Translations under genes and position numbers: made by a program | Part shown: in pieces, positions 17,681 through 26,618 of the stretch | Position numbering within the stretch: the first letter of the stretch is position 1 | How the letters are laid out: every line of letters begins with the position of its first letter | The notes under the pieces: generated by a model | What the model was told of the DNA's origin: nothing | Database searches by the model: none | The model's input: the letters and a program-made list of their open reading frames with translations, nothing else | Source of the DNA: Gillisia sp. Hel_I_86 | GTDB taxonomy: Bacteria; Bacteroidota; Bacteroidia; Flavobacteriales; Flavobacteriaceae | Direction of reading: 5' to 3' | Assembly (NCBI RefSeq): GCF_007827275.1 | Contig: NZ_VISE01000001.1 | Span: forward strand, 3,534,001 to 3,598,000 | DNA: 64,000 bases

Positions 17681-18691
17681 ATGAAAAATATTTTAGTTAC
17701 AGGAGTAGCTGGTTTTATTGGCTTTCATTTGGCGGAGAAACTTTTAAAAGAAGGTTTTAATGTTGTTGGTATTGATAATATCAATAATTACTATGACGTA
17801 AATCTGAAATACGACAGGTTGAAGGAATTGGGAATTGAGAGATCCGGGGCAGAAATTTTTAATAAGCCTGTTTCCAGTAATAAATATGACCATCTTAAGT
17901 TTATAAGACTTAATTTGGAGGATAGGGAAAACCTTCCGGAGATTTTCAAGGAATACAATTTCGAAATTGTTTGTAACCTCGCTGCGCAAGCAGGTGTGCG
18001 CTATAGTATTGAAAATCCTGAAGCGTATATAGACAGCAATGTTGTAGGTTATCTTAATCTTCTGGAATGTTGCAGGCATCATAATGTCAAACATTTAATT
18101 TACGCGAGCAGTTCTAGCGTTTATGGACTAAATACAAAAGTTCCTTTTTCCACTGAAGACAATGTAGATCATCCTATAAGCCTATATGCCGCAACTAAAA
18201 AGAGCAATGAATTAATGGCTTATACCTACAGCCATTTATATGGATTTAAAACAACAGGTTTAAGATTTTTCACTGTTTACGGACCGTGGGGGAGACCTGA
18301 TATGGCTATGTTTTTATTTACCGATGCCATAATAAAAGAAAATCCCGTTAAGGTATTTAACCAAGGAAATCTTGAGCGTGACTTTACTTATATTGATGAT
18401 ATCATAGATGGTGTTGTCAAGGTGATAAACCAAGAGAATGAGGGAGAAAAATATTCTTTATATAATATAGGCAATAGCAAACCTGTAAAACTTTTGGATT
18501 TTATCGAAGAAATTGAAAAACAATTGGGTATCGAAGCTAAAAAAGAAATGTTTCCAATGCAAGCTGGTGATGTAAACCGGACCTGGGCAGATGTAGACTC
18601 ATTAAAGCAGGTTTTTGATTATAATCCAAAAACTAATGTTAGTGAAGGCGTGAATAAATTCATTGTTTGGTACAAACAATATTACAAATAA
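17681..18691 (+). CDS. UDP-glucuronate 4-epimerase (LpsL/WbnF type)
   Basis: A 336-residue extended SDR. It has GVAGFIGFHLAEKLL for NAD binding, the group-specific segment NINNYYDVNLKYDRLKELG, the catalytic ASSSSVYG and the YAATKKSNE pair of Tyr and Lys, and FTVYGPWGRPDMA, which is typical of UDP-GlcA/UDP-GalA epimerases. With the UDP-Glc dehydrogenase at 4548 it predicts UDP-GalA supply. Its C-terminal coding sequence (from about 18546) is nearly repeated at 22837-22980, where a second, broken copy is joined to an rmlA stump. Confidence 0.85.
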   Translation: MKNILVTGVAGFIGFHLAEKLLKEGFNVVGIDNINNYYDVNLKYDRLKELGIERSGAEIFNKPVSSNKYDHLKFIRLNLEDRENLPEIFKEYNFEIVCNLAAQAGVRYSIENPEAYIDSNVVGYLNLLECCRHHNVKHLIYASSSSVYGLNTKVPFSTEDNVDHPISLYAATKKSNELMAYTYSHLYGFKTTGLRFFTVYGPWGRPDMAMFLFTDAIIKENPVKVFNQGNLERDFTYIDDIIDGVVKVINQENEGEKYSLYNIGNSKPVKLLDFIEEIEKQLGIEAKKEMFPMQAGDVNRTWADVDSLKQVFDYNPKTNVSEGVNKFIVWYKQYYK

Positions 18692-18700
18692 TAATTAATC

Positions 18701-19741
18701 ATGAAGATTTTAATTACTGGAGGTGCAGGTTTTATTGGTTCTCATGTAGTGAGGTTGTTTGTGAATAAATATCCGGAATACGAGATATTTAATTTGGATG
18801 CATTGACCTATGCCGGTAACCTGGAAAACTTGGTGGACATAGAAGATAGATCGAATTATCATTTTATAAAAGCGGATATAAATAATATCCTGGAAATTAA
18901 TAGTTTATTCGAAAAATATAAGTTTGATAAAGTTATCCATTTAGCTGCAGAGTCTCATGTAGATCGTTCCATTAAAGATCCGTTGGCATTCGTAAAAACA
19001 AATGTAATTGGAACTATGAATTTATTGAATGCAGCGAAAGATCACTGGTCTAAAGATTATAAAAACAACTTGTTTTATCATATAAGTACAGATGAAGTAT
19101 ATGGAACTTTAGGAGAAACAGGATTATTTACTGAAAGTACCTCATATGATCCAAATTCTCCATACTCAGCTTCAAAGGCAAGTTCAGACCATTTTGTGAG
19201 AGCATACGGTGAAACTTATGATCTACCCTATATTATAACAAATTGTTCAAATAATTACGGGCCTAATCAATTTCCTGAAAAACTAATTCCACTTTTTATT
19301 AATAACATTATTGATAATATAAATTTACCTGTATATGGTGATGGAAAATATACTAGAGATTGGTTATATGTTATAGATCATGCAGTAGCAATAGATTTAG
19401 CTTTTCATAATGGTAAATTAAAAAGCACCTATAATATCGGTGGATTTAATGAATGGCAGAATATTGATTTAGTTAAATTACTATGTGATATAATGGATGT
19501 GAAATTAGGTCGAGATAAAGGTACATCTGAAAAATTGATAACATATATTAAGGATAGACCTGGCCATGATAAAAGATATGCAATAGATGCAACTAAAATA
19601 AATAAAGAATTAGGATGGAAACCATCTGTTACTTTTGAAGAAGGGTTAGAAAAAACAATAGATTGGTATTTAAATAATAAAAAATGGTTGGATAATGTAA
19701 CTTCTGGGGACTATCAAAAGTATTATAATGAGCAATATTAA
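18701..19741 (+). CDS. rmlB: dTDP-glucose 4,6-dehydratase
   Basis: A 346-residue extended SDR with GGAGFIGSHVVRLF, NLDALTYAGNLENL, the catalytic STDEVYG (Thr-Asp-Glu) and YSASKASSDHFVRAYGETY, all hallmarks of RmlB. It converts dTDP-Glc to dTDP-4-keto-6-deoxy-Glc. No intact rmlA, rmlC or rmlD is in the window, so the product is more likely used by the WecE-like aminotransferase at 8701 than for rhamnose. It starts 9 nt after the UDP-GlcA epimerase stop, in the same operon. The next gene follows after 258 nt of sequence without a gene. Confidence 0.92.
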   Translation: MKILITGGAGFIGSHVVRLFVNKYPEYEIFNLDALTYAGNLENLVDIEDRSNYHFIKADINNILEINSLFEKYKFDKVIHLAAESHVDRSIKDPLAFVKTNVIGTMNLLNAAKDHWSKDYKNNLFYHISTDEVYGTLGETGLFTESTSYDPNSPYSASKASSDHFVRAYGETYDLPYIITNCSNNYGPNQFPEKLIPLFINNIIDNINLPVYGDGKYTRDWLYVIDHAVAIDLAFHNGKLKSTYNIGGFNEWQNIDLVKLLCDIMDVKLGRDKGTSEKLITYIKDRPGHDKRYAIDATKINKELGWKPSVTFEEGLEKTIDWYLNNKKWLDNVTSGDYQKYYNEQY

Positions 19742-19999
19742 TAATTGTTTAATTTTAAGTTCAGTCCAAATAGAGGCTGTTTAAAGCAACATTCTATACT
19801 TACTATACTTAATTTTGATAATAATTCATTAATGTTGAATAAATAATAGAAGGTCACAATTAGAATTCGTATGGTGATAAGCGATTGGCATAATTATTTA
19901 GATAATTTTTATGAAACTATTTTAAAATGAACGTTACTCATGATCGTTTTATTTATATTCAAGTTTTAGAAGAAAATACTTCAGTTAAAATAATTAAAT

Positions 20000-20341
20000 A
20001 TGGAACATGACATAAGACCATGGGGTCAATATTGGGTATTGGAAGAGGCCGATACCCACAAAGTGAAAAGAATAGAAGTAAATCCAGGAGGAAGGCTTTC
20101 CTATCAATATCATCATAAAAGGGCGGAAGTCTGGACAATCGTGCATGGAACAGGTAGAATTACAATAGATGGAGAAGTGAGAGATTATAAGGCAGGGGAA
20201 GTAGTAATTATTCCATTGGGTGCAAAACATAGAATTGAAAACCCATTTAAAGAACCTTTAGTATTTGTAGAAGTTCAGCACGGGACATATTTTGGAGAAG
20301 ACGATATAGTAAGGATTGAGGACGATTATAATAGAAATTAG
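20000..20341 (+). CDS. Stand-alone cupin, mannose-6-phosphate isomerase-like
   Basis: A 113-residue single cupin domain like the C-terminal isomerase domain of bifunctional ManC. It opens RPWGQYWVLEE and has NPGGRLSYQYHHKRAEVWTIVHG (metal-binding His-x-His and Glu), then PLGAKHRIENP with the fourth His ligand. Such short proteins are annotated as phosphomannose isomerase type II or as phosphomannose cupins. It is 3 nt before gmd, so a role in mannose-phosphate supply for GDP-fucose is plausible. The guanylyltransferase (ManC) and phosphomannomutase (ManB) are not in the window. Confidence 0.75.
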   Translation: MEHDIRPWGQYWVLEEADTHKVKRIEVNPGGRLSYQYHHKRAEVWTIVHGTGRITIDGEVRDYKAGEVVIIPLGAKHRIENPFKEPLVFVEVQHGTYFGEDDIVRIEDDYNRN

Positions 20342-20344
20342 AGA

Positions 20345-21457
20345 ATGAAAGTAGCATTAATAACCGGTGTTACCGGACAGGACGGCGCATATTTAAGTGA
20401 ATTCCTTTTAAAAAAGGGATATATCGTACATGGTTTAAAAAGAAGGGCCTCTCAATTCAATACAGATAGAATAGATCATTTATACCAGGATCCTCATGAA
20501 GAAAACCAACGCTTTATTCTACACTATGGGGATATGACTGATAGCACAAATTTAATACGTCTTATACAGCAAATTCAGCCGGATGAGATTTATAATTTAG
20601 CAGCGATGAGCCATGTACATGTATCTTTCGAGATTCCTGAATATACAGGTAATGCAGATGGACTTGGGACTTTACGAATTTTAGATGCGGTTAGGATCTT
20701 AGGTTTGGAAAAGAAGACAAGGATTTATCAGGCTTCTACTTCCGAGCTTTATGGGAAAGTACAAGAAGTTCCGCAATCTGAAACTACCCCATTTTATCCA
20801 AGAAGTCCGTATGCAGTTGCAAAAATGTATGCTTATTGGATCACAGTGAATTATAGGGAAGCCTATAATATGTTTGCTTGCAATGGGATCTTGTTCAATC
20901 ACGAATCTCCTATTAGAGGGGAAACATTTGTTACCCGAAAAATTACCAGAGCTACTTCCCGTATTGCATTGGGGTTACAGGATAAATTCTATTTAGGAAA
21001 TTTAGATGCCCAACGTGACTGGGGTCATGCCAAGGATTATGTGAGAATGATGTGGATGATCCTTCAGGCTGAGGAAGCAGAGGATTGGGTAATTGCTACC
21101 GGAAAGACAACTCCTGTTAGAGATTTCGTGAGTATGAGTTTTGCAGAGGTTGGCATAGAGCTTAAGTTCGAAGGAGAAGGTGTTAACGAGAAAGCTTATG
21201 TAGTAACTTGTAGCAATCCTGAATTCCAATTGAAAGAAGGGAAAGAAGTTTTAGCGGTAGATCCAAAATATTTCAGACCAACAGAAGTGGAATTGCTTAT
21301 TGGTAATGCATCAAAAGCAAACACAAAACTTGGATGGATTCCAGAATTTGATTTACAAGACTTGGTTAAAGACATGATGGAAAGCGATGTGAAATTAATG
21401 CAGAAAGAACAGCATTTGCAAGAAGGAGGATATAATATTTTAAATTATTTCGAGTAG
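20345..21457 (+). CDS. gmd: GDP-mannose 4,6-dehydratase
   Basis: A 370-residue extended SDR. The NADP-binding [15 protein letters not shown], the [15 protein letters not shown] segment, the catalytic [10 protein letters not shown] (S131-T132, E134) and [12 protein letters not shown] (Y156, K160) identify Gmd with confidence, as do [21 protein letters not shown] and the [10 protein letters not shown] block. It makes GDP-4-keto-6-deoxy-mannose for the next enzyme, Fcl. Gmd and Fcl are neighbours, with 53 nt between them. Confidence 0.95.
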   Translation: MKVALITGVTGQDGAYLSEFLLKKGYIVHGLKRRASQFNTDRIDHLYQDPHEENQRFILHYGDMTDSTNLIRLIQQIQPDEIYNLAAMSHVHVSFEIPEYTGNADGLGTLRILDAVRILGLEKKTRIYQASTSELYGKVQEVPQSETTPFYPRSPYAVAKMYAYWITVNYREAYNMFACNGILFNHESPIRGETFVTRKITRATSRIALGLQDKFYLGNLDAQRDWGHAKDYVRMMWMILQAEEAEDWVIATGKTTPVRDFVSMSFAEVGIELKFEGEGVNEKAYVVTCSNPEFQLKEGKEVLAVDPKYFRPTEVELLIGNASKANTKLGWIPEFDLQDLVKDMMESDVKLMQKEQHLQEGGYNILNYFE

Positions 21458-21510
21458 TAGGCTCGCTTATTGGTCATTTTGAACTTGCTTCGGAATTTAA
21501 AACTATTGAA

Positions 21511-22458
21511 ATGAATATAGATTCAAAAATATACATCGCCGGTCATCACGGAATGGTGGGTTCTGCAATCTGGAGAGCTTTGACTATTAAAGGATATTCT
21601 AATCTTTTGGGGAAGACCAGCAAAGAATTGGACCTTCGAGATCAAAAAGCAGTGTCCAACTTTTTTGAAAAAGAAAAACCTGAAGTGGTTATTGATGCTG
21701 CAGCACGGGTTGGAGGCATCCTTGCTAACAATGAATACCCATACCAGTTCTTAATGGAGAACTTACAAATTCAGAATAACTTAATAGATAATGCTCATAA
21801 AACTAAAGTAGAGAAATTCATCTTTTTAGGAAGTTCATGTATCTACCCAAGGCTTGCCCCACAACCACTTAAAGAAGATTATTTACTCACCGGAAGTTTA
21901 GAGCCGACCAATGAGTCCTATGCAATTGCTAAAATAGCCGGAGTTAAAGCCTGTGAAGCGATAAGAAAACAATTTGGGAAGGATTATGTGAGTTTAATGC
22001 CAACTAATTTATATGGAACCCATGATAATTTCGATTTAAAAACTTCGCACGTTTTACCTGCAATGATTAGAAAATTTCATGAAGCGAAAGTAAATAGTAA
22101 GTCCGTCGAACTATGGGGTAGCGGCAGTCCGATGCGGGAATTTTTACATGTAGACGACATGGCAGATGCCGTTGTTTTTGCAGTAGAGAATAAATTGCCC
22201 GAGCATCTATATAATATAGGAACAGGAAGAGATCTTTCTATTAAAGAATTGGCAGAGTTAATTCAAAAAGTTGTAGGTCATAAAGGAGAAATAGTATGGG
22301 ATAGTTCAAAGCCAGATGGTACTCCACGTAAGTTAATGAATGTGGATAAAATGAGAAATGCCGGATGGGAGGCCAAAACTAGCCTAGAGATAGGTGTTAA
22401 AGCTACTTATAATTGGTTCTTGGAAAATAAATATAATTATAAACAAGTAAAAATTTAA
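21511..22458 (+). CDS. fcl: GDP-L-fucose synthase
   Basis: A 315-residue epimerase/reductase with [15 protein letters not shown] for NADP binding, the catalytic [31 protein letters not shown] (Tyr and Lys), [14 protein letters not shown] and [16 protein letters not shown]. These are the standard Fcl/WcaG blocks. It converts the Gmd product to GDP-L-fucose. The next start, of a truncated rmlA, lies 5 nt downstream. Confidence 0.95.
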   Translation: MNIDSKIYIAGHHGMVGSAIWRALTIKGYSNLLGKTSKELDLRDQKAVSNFFEKEKPEVVIDAAARVGGILANNEYPYQFLMENLQIQNNLIDNAHKTKVEKFIFLGSSCIYPRLAPQPLKEDYLLTGSLEPTNESYAIAKIAGVKACEAIRKQFGKDYVSLMPTNLYGTHDNFDLKTSHVLPAMIRKFHEAKVNSKSVELWGSGSPMREFLHVDDMADAVVFAVENKLPEHLYNIGTGRDLSIKELAELIQKVVGHKGEIVWDSSKPDGTPRKLMNVDKMRNAGWEAKTSLEIGVKATYNWFLENKYNYKQVKI

Positions 22459-22463
22459 TAATT

Positions 22464-22836
22464 ATGAAAGGTATAATATTAGCGGGAGGATCTGGAACCC
22501 GTTTATATCCAATAACAATTTCTGTTAGCAAACAATTGTTACCTGTTTATGACAAGCCAATGATCTATTACCCGCTTTCGGTATTAATGATTGCTGGAAT
22601 TAGGGAAATATTAATCATCACGACCCCACATGATCAGGAGGCCTTTAAGAATTTACTGGGAGATGGTGCTCAAGTGGGTTGTAAATTTGAATATGCTGTA
22701 CAACCTGAACCAAATGGTTTAGCGGAAGCTTTTGTTATAGGAGAGGAATTTATTGGGAAAGATAAAGTTGCTCTAATATTAGGTGACAATATATTTTATG
22801 GTAGTGGTTTTGGATCTTTAATTAGAACTAAAACAA
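22464..22836 (+). pseudogene. rmlA 5' stump (glucose-1-phosphate thymidylyltransferase)
   Basis: The first 124 or so codons are a clean RmlA N-terminus: [16 protein letters not shown] (nucleotide-binding loop), [33 protein letters not shown] and [14 protein letters not shown]. The frame then runs into an unrelated 3' end at 22837, which is out of frame with the epimerase tail found there, and stops at 22859. All the sugar-binding and C-terminal parts are missing, so it should be inactive. The promoter side and coupling to fcl are intact, so it is probably still transcribed. The missing C-terminal third is similar to that at 1033-1364. Confidence 0.85.
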
Positions 22837-22980
22837 ATGTTTCCAATGCAAGCTGGTGATGTAAACCGGACTTGGGCAGATGTGGAATCTTTGATTAAAG
22901 ATTATGATTATAGTCCCAGTACTTCAATAAGTAAAGGGATTAAAGAGTTCGTTGCGTGGTACAAACAGTATTATCATTAA
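22837..22980 (+). pseudogene. C-terminal tail of a UDP-GlcA 4-epimerase-like gene
   Basis: 48 codons read [19 protein letters not shown], then a short variable part and FVAWYKQYYH before a stop. This matches the end of the intact epimerase at 17681 ([18 protein letters not shown], then FIVWYKQYYK), and the DNA is nearly identical over the first 35 nt. The body of the gene is absent. The join to rmlA at 22836/22837 is a chimeric junction and not a gene fusion that could be expressed in frame. Confidence 0.85.
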
Positions 22981-23007
22981 ATATTTAAAAAGAGAATAAA
23001 TCCTACA

Positions 23008-23460
23008 ATGTATAATTTAAAAAAAAATACAATTTTGGTAAAAAAAATAAGTAAAAAATACTTTGAGAGTTTGGCTTATTTTTATTCTCATTTGTGATAC
23101 CACAATTTCATTGTGTTTGCGCTATGCCTTTTAATTGGAGTTTTGGATGGGTTGGGATTGACGATGTTTTTGTCTCAAATGGTGAGTGGCACCAGTTCGA
23201 TAGATACGGAAAGTCTTAGGGGATTGATTTTTTTATTAGAAGGTATAGATGCTCTGGGAATTGAACTCAATTTATTTTTTTTTACTCATTATGGAGATGT
23301 TTTTTCTATGTTAAATAAATTAATCATTATGCTGTGGGGGTGAATAAAGTGAATGTCTAAGAACATTTTATAAGAGGCTCCTTATAAAAAACTTAGACAA
23401 AATTTTTGTCATGAAAAGCGACGAAATGTTCAGTATGAGAAGCTTCTTTAAAATGATGTA
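23008..23460 (+). pseudogene. N-terminal remnant of an ABC flippase
   Basis: The translation resembles the first 150 or so residues of the transporter at 11128: KKYFESLAYFYSHL, then LIGVLDGLGLTMFL and SIDTESLRGLIFLLEG, then a broken VNKVNV. Several stops and frameshifts interrupt it. The 76-codon ORF at 23113-23343 is part of this debris. The ATPase end is missing; the complementary end lies at 16868-17296. Confidence 0.75.
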
Positions 23461-23523
23461 GAAACTGGAATAAATTAAAAATTTAAACTAATTACAAGAA
23501 ATTTAAACAAATGATTGACAGCT

Positions 23524-24540
23524 ATGTTAGACTTAAAAGATAAATCTATTCTCATAACCGGAGGAACCGGTTCTCTCGGAAGAGCTTTAACAGCTCATAT
23601 TTTAAAAAAATACCCAGATGTAAAAAAACTAATTATTTTTTCTCGCGACGAACAAAAGCAGTTCGAGATGGCTCAGGATTATCCCACGTCAGAATATCCA
23701 CAACTTCGTTTTTTCATCGGGGATGTTAGGGATGAAGCCAGAGTAAAAAGAGCTTTAAAAGGCATAGATTATGTTATTCATGCTGCCGCCATGAAGCATG
23801 TCCCTATTGCTGAGTACAATCCTATGGAATGTGTAAAAACCAATATCATGGGTGCAGAAAATATTATTAATGCTTGTTTAGAAACAGAAGTTTCTCGCGT
23901 TGTAGCACTTTCTACTGATAAGGCTGCCGCTCCTATTAATTTATATGGCGCCACCAAACTAGCTTCCGATAAATTATTTGTTGCAGCAAACAATATTACA
24001 GGTTGGAACCCTATAAAGTTCTCTGTAGTAAGATATGGTAATGTTATGGGTTCGAATGGTTCCGTAATTCCGTTTTTCTTGAAAAAGAAGAGTGGGGGAG
24101 TTTTGCCAATAACAGACCCAACAATGACCCGTTTTAATATCTCATTACAGGGAGGTGTAGATATGGTAATGCATGCCTTAGAACACGCATGGGGTGGTGA
24201 GATATTTGTTCCAAAAATTCCTTCTTACAAAATTACTGATGTAGCTGAAGCAATTGGACCTAAATGCGAAAAGCCTGTTATTGGAATTCGTCCAGGTGAA
24301 AAGATTCATGAAGAAATGATTACCGCATCGGATTCTTATTACACCTACGATTTAGGTAAATATTATACCATCCTTCCTTCAACCCATAAATGGAAATTAG
24401 AGGAATTTATTAATAATTTTAATGCTGAGAAGGTAAAACCTGGTTTTCAGTATAATTCTGCTGAAAATGAAGAATGGGAGTCGATAGAAGGCCTCAGAGA
24501 TTTAATAAAAGAACATGTAGATTCAACCTTTGAAGTATAA
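23524..24540 (+). CDS. pseB: UDP-N-acetylglucosamine 4,6-dehydratase (inverting), pseudaminic acid step 1
   Basis: The frame opens at a TTG at 23515, but the ATG at 23524 puts the catalytic residues exactly at PseB numbering: D132 and K133 in LSTDKAAAP, and Y141 in NLYGATK. NADP binds at TGGTGSLG (12-19). RDEQKQFEMA and MKHVPIAEYNPMECVKTN are also PseB blocks. It dehydrates and epimerises UDP-GlcNAc to UDP-2-acetamido-2,6-dideoxy-beta-L-arabino-hex-4-ulose. The PseC aminotransferase gene follows after 3 nt. Confidence 0.93.
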   Translation: MLDLKDKSILITGGTGSLGRALTAHILKKYPDVKKLIIFSRDEQKQFEMAQDYPTSEYPQLRFFIGDVRDEARVKRALKGIDYVIHAAAMKHVPIAEYNPMECVKTNIMGAENIINACLETEVSRVVALSTDKAAAPINLYGATKLASDKLFVAANNITGWNPIKFSVVRYGNVMGSNGSVIPFFLKKKSGGVLPITDPTMTRFNISLQGGVDMVMHALEHAWGGEIFVPKIPSYKITDVAEAIGPKCEKPVIGIRPGEKIHEEMITASDSYYTYDLGKYYTILPSTHKWKLEEFINNFNAEKVKPGFQYNSAENEEWESIEGLRDLIKEHVDSTFEV

Positions 24541-24543
24541 TTT

Positions 24544-25788
24544 ATGAACAATTCAATTCCCTACGGTCGACAAAATATTACAGAAGAAGATATTGAGGCA
24601 GTAGTAAGCACTCTAAAATCTGATTACCTAACGCAGGGTCCTAAAATTGCAAATTTTGAAGAAGCTTTTGCAAATTATGTAGGTAGTAAATATGCGGTGG
24701 CGATTTCTAATGGGACTGCTGCGTTGCATCTATGTGCCATGGCTTTAAATGTTCAGCAAGGAGATAAGGTGATCACTACTCCTATTACTTTTGCGGCATC
24801 TGCGAATTGTGTAAGGTACTGTGGTGGGGAAGTTGTTTTTGCAGATATTGATCCTAAAACCTATTTACTGGATATTGATAAAGTAAAAGAACTTCTAAAA
24901 GCATCTCCTAAAGGCACCTATAAAGGAATAATTCCTGTAGATTTTGCTGGCAGGGCGGTTGATCTTGAAGCTTTTAGAAAACTTGCTAATGAATATGGTT
25001 TATGGATAATTGAAGATTCCTGTCACGCACCCGGTGGATATTTTATGGATAGCGATTCAAATAAACAGCACTGTGGGAATGGGAATTTTGCAGATTTGGC
25101 AATATTTTCATTTCATCCAGTAAAACATATCGCCTGTGGTGAAGGTGGAATGATCACTACCAATGATGAGGAATTATATGAAAAGCTTCTCCAATTAAGG
25201 ACCCACGGAATTACCAAAAATGAAGATCAATATAAAAACTCAATAGAATTCGCCATTGGCTCGCCCGTCATGTCGAGCGGAGTCGAGACATCGGACGGAT
25301 CCCGGATTCCGAATCCCGAATCCCATGATTATCCAAACTGGTACATGGAAATGCAGGATTTAGGATATAATTACCGCTTAACCGATTTTCAGGCGGCCTT
25401 GGGTATTAGCCAGTTAAAAAGAGCAGATAAAGGTTTGGCTAAAAGAAGAGAAATTGCAGCCACCTATCTTGAGGCTTTTCAAGGTAAAGAATTTATCAAA
25501 GGTCAATCCAGAGTTGTAGAAGGCCATGCGTATCATTTATACGTACTTGAAGTAGATAACAGATTAGGCTTGTATAATTATTTACGTGAAAATAATATAT
25601 ACGCACAAATTCATTATATCCCTTGTCATTTAATGCCTTATTACAGAAATTTTGGTTGGAAGGAAGAGGATATGCCGAATGCAGAAAAGTATTATCAGCA
25701 TTGTATTAGTTTACCAATGTATCCCACGCTTACTAATGAGGAGCAAATATTTGTTATTAAAAAGGTGAACCAGTTTTATGATAAATAG
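24544..25788 (+). CDS. pseC: UDP-4-amino-4,6-dideoxy-L-AltNAc transaminase with an internal repeat insertion
   Basis: A PLP aminotransferase of 414 residues, about 40 longer than H. pylori PseC. It has IPYGRQNITEEDI, SNGTAALHLCAMAL, TPITFAASANCVRY, EDSCHAPGG and the PLP lysine K194 in FSFHPVKHIACGEGG. It aminates C4 of the PseB product. Between HGITKN (221-226) and YPNWYMEMQDLGYNYRLTDFQAALG (from 263) about 27 extra residues occur, encoded by a GC-rich palindromic repeat (25252-25335) that stays in frame. The insertion falls at a loop before the highly conserved tyrosine region, so activity may be kept. The next gene starts inside its last 11 nt. Confidence 0.9.
   Translation: MNNSIPYGRQNITEEDIEAVVSTLKSDYLTQGPKIANFEEAFANYVGSKYAVAISNGTAALHLCAMALNVQQGDKVITTPITFAASANCVRYCGGEVVFADIDPKTYLLDIDKVKELLKASPKGTYKGIIPVDFAGRAVDLEAFRKLANEYGLWIIEDSCHAPGGYFMDSDSNKQHCGNGNFADLAIFSFHPVKHIACGEGGMITTNDEELYEKLLQLRTHGITKNEDQYKNSIEFAIGSPVMSSGVETSDGSRIPNPESHDYPNWYMEMQDLGYNYRLTDFQAALGISQLKRADKGLAKRREIAATYLEAFQGKEFIKGQSRVVEGHAYHLYVLEVDNRLGLYNYLRENNIYAQIHYIPCHLMPYYRNFGWKEEDMPNAEKYYQHCISLPMYPTLTNEEQIFVIKKVNQFYDK
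25252..25335 (+). repeat. REP-like palindromic repeat inside pseC
   Basis: The text gtcatgtcgagcggagtc followed by gagacatc is an imperfect palindrome of the type common between genes in Bacteroidota (atgtc...gacat ends, gtcgag pieces). It is followed by a short tandem run of gaatccc units. The base composition is far richer in GC than the surrounding gene, and the insertion keeps the reading frame without stops. Confidence 0.75.
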
Positions 25789-26611
25789 GCAAAAAATAGG
25801 TCTTGGCACTGTTCAATTTGGATTAGCTTATGGAATAGCCAATGTTAATGGCCAAACTAAGGTTAGAGAAGTTACTGAGATTCTAGCTTTGGCAAAAAAA
25901 TATGGAATAAAGATATTAGATTCCGCTTCTGCTTATGGAAATGCTGAGGAAGTAATAGGAAATAACACTTTAAATGATTTCAAAATTGTTTCCAAATTTA
26001 TAGCTCCAAAAAATCAGGCTGTAAATGTACAATTGGAAAATAGTCTGAAAAACTTGGGTGTAAAACAATTGTATGGATACTTGGCTCATAGACCCATGGA
26101 ATTGTTAGAGTATCCAACTCAATGGAAAGAATTGCTTGAATTTAAAGAACATGGTAAAGTACAAAAAATAGGTTTTTCATTAAATGAGCCAGAAGAGCTG
26201 GAGAAATTATTGAAAAAAAATTATATACCAGATCTCGTTCAAGTTCCGTTCAATTATTTTGATAATAGATTTGAAGAATCATTAGTATATTTGAAAAGCA
26301 TTGGATGCGAGATTCATACAAGATCATCCTTTTTACAGGGATTGTTTTTTATGAAACCAGAGCTATTATCATCTTATTTTAGCGAGATAAAAGAAAATCT
26401 TAGGGAATTACAATTACTGCAAGAAGATCTTTCGGTTTCGTTACTTCGTTTTGTACTGGATAAAAGTTATATAGATAAAGTAATTATTGGAGTTGAGAAT
26501 TCTAAACAATTGAAGCAAAATATAGAAGGTTTAAAAAATGCCAAGGAATTACCCATTTTAAATAAGGATATTTCCAGGCAAATTCTTAATCCTTCGTTAT
26601 GGAAAAAATAA
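25778..26611 (+). CDS. Aldo-keto reductase in the nonulosonate module
   Basis: A 277-residue AKR-fold protein. The catalytic tetrad can be placed at D48 and Y53 (ILDSASAYG), K73 (IVSKFI) and H104 (YLAHRP). It opens IGLGTVQFGLAYGIA, as in many uncharacterised AKRs of sugar loci. It should reduce or oxidise a sugar carbonyl with NAD(P)H. It overlaps pseC by 11 nt and is followed 7 nt later by an SDR. Such a pair is not part of the canonical six-enzyme pseudaminic pathway, so it may build a variant nonulosonic acid. Confidence 0.8.
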   Translation: MINRQKIGLGTVQFGLAYGIANVNGQTKVREVTEILALAKKYGIKILDSASAYGNAEEVIGNNTLNDFKIVSKFIAPKNQAVNVQLENSLKNLGVKQLYGYLAHRPMELLEYPTQWKELLEFKEHGKVQKIGFSLNEPEELEKLLKKNYIPDLVQVPFNYFDNRFEESLVYLKSIGCEIHTRSSFLQGLFFMKPELLSSYFSEIKENLRELQLLQEDLSVSLLRFVLDKSYIDKVIIGVENSKQLKQNIEGLKNAKELPILNKDISRQILNPSLWKK

Positions 26612-26618
26612 ATCATAT

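Noticed and set aside
19810-19817. TAATTTTG as promoter of the cupin-gmd-fcl genes
   Set aside because: No TTG box at the right distance and about 180 nt to the start codon; too weak to list.
22464-22859. Short but functional RmlA
   Set aside because: Only the first 124 or so of about 290 residues are RmlA-like; the rest is out-of-frame epimerase sequence.
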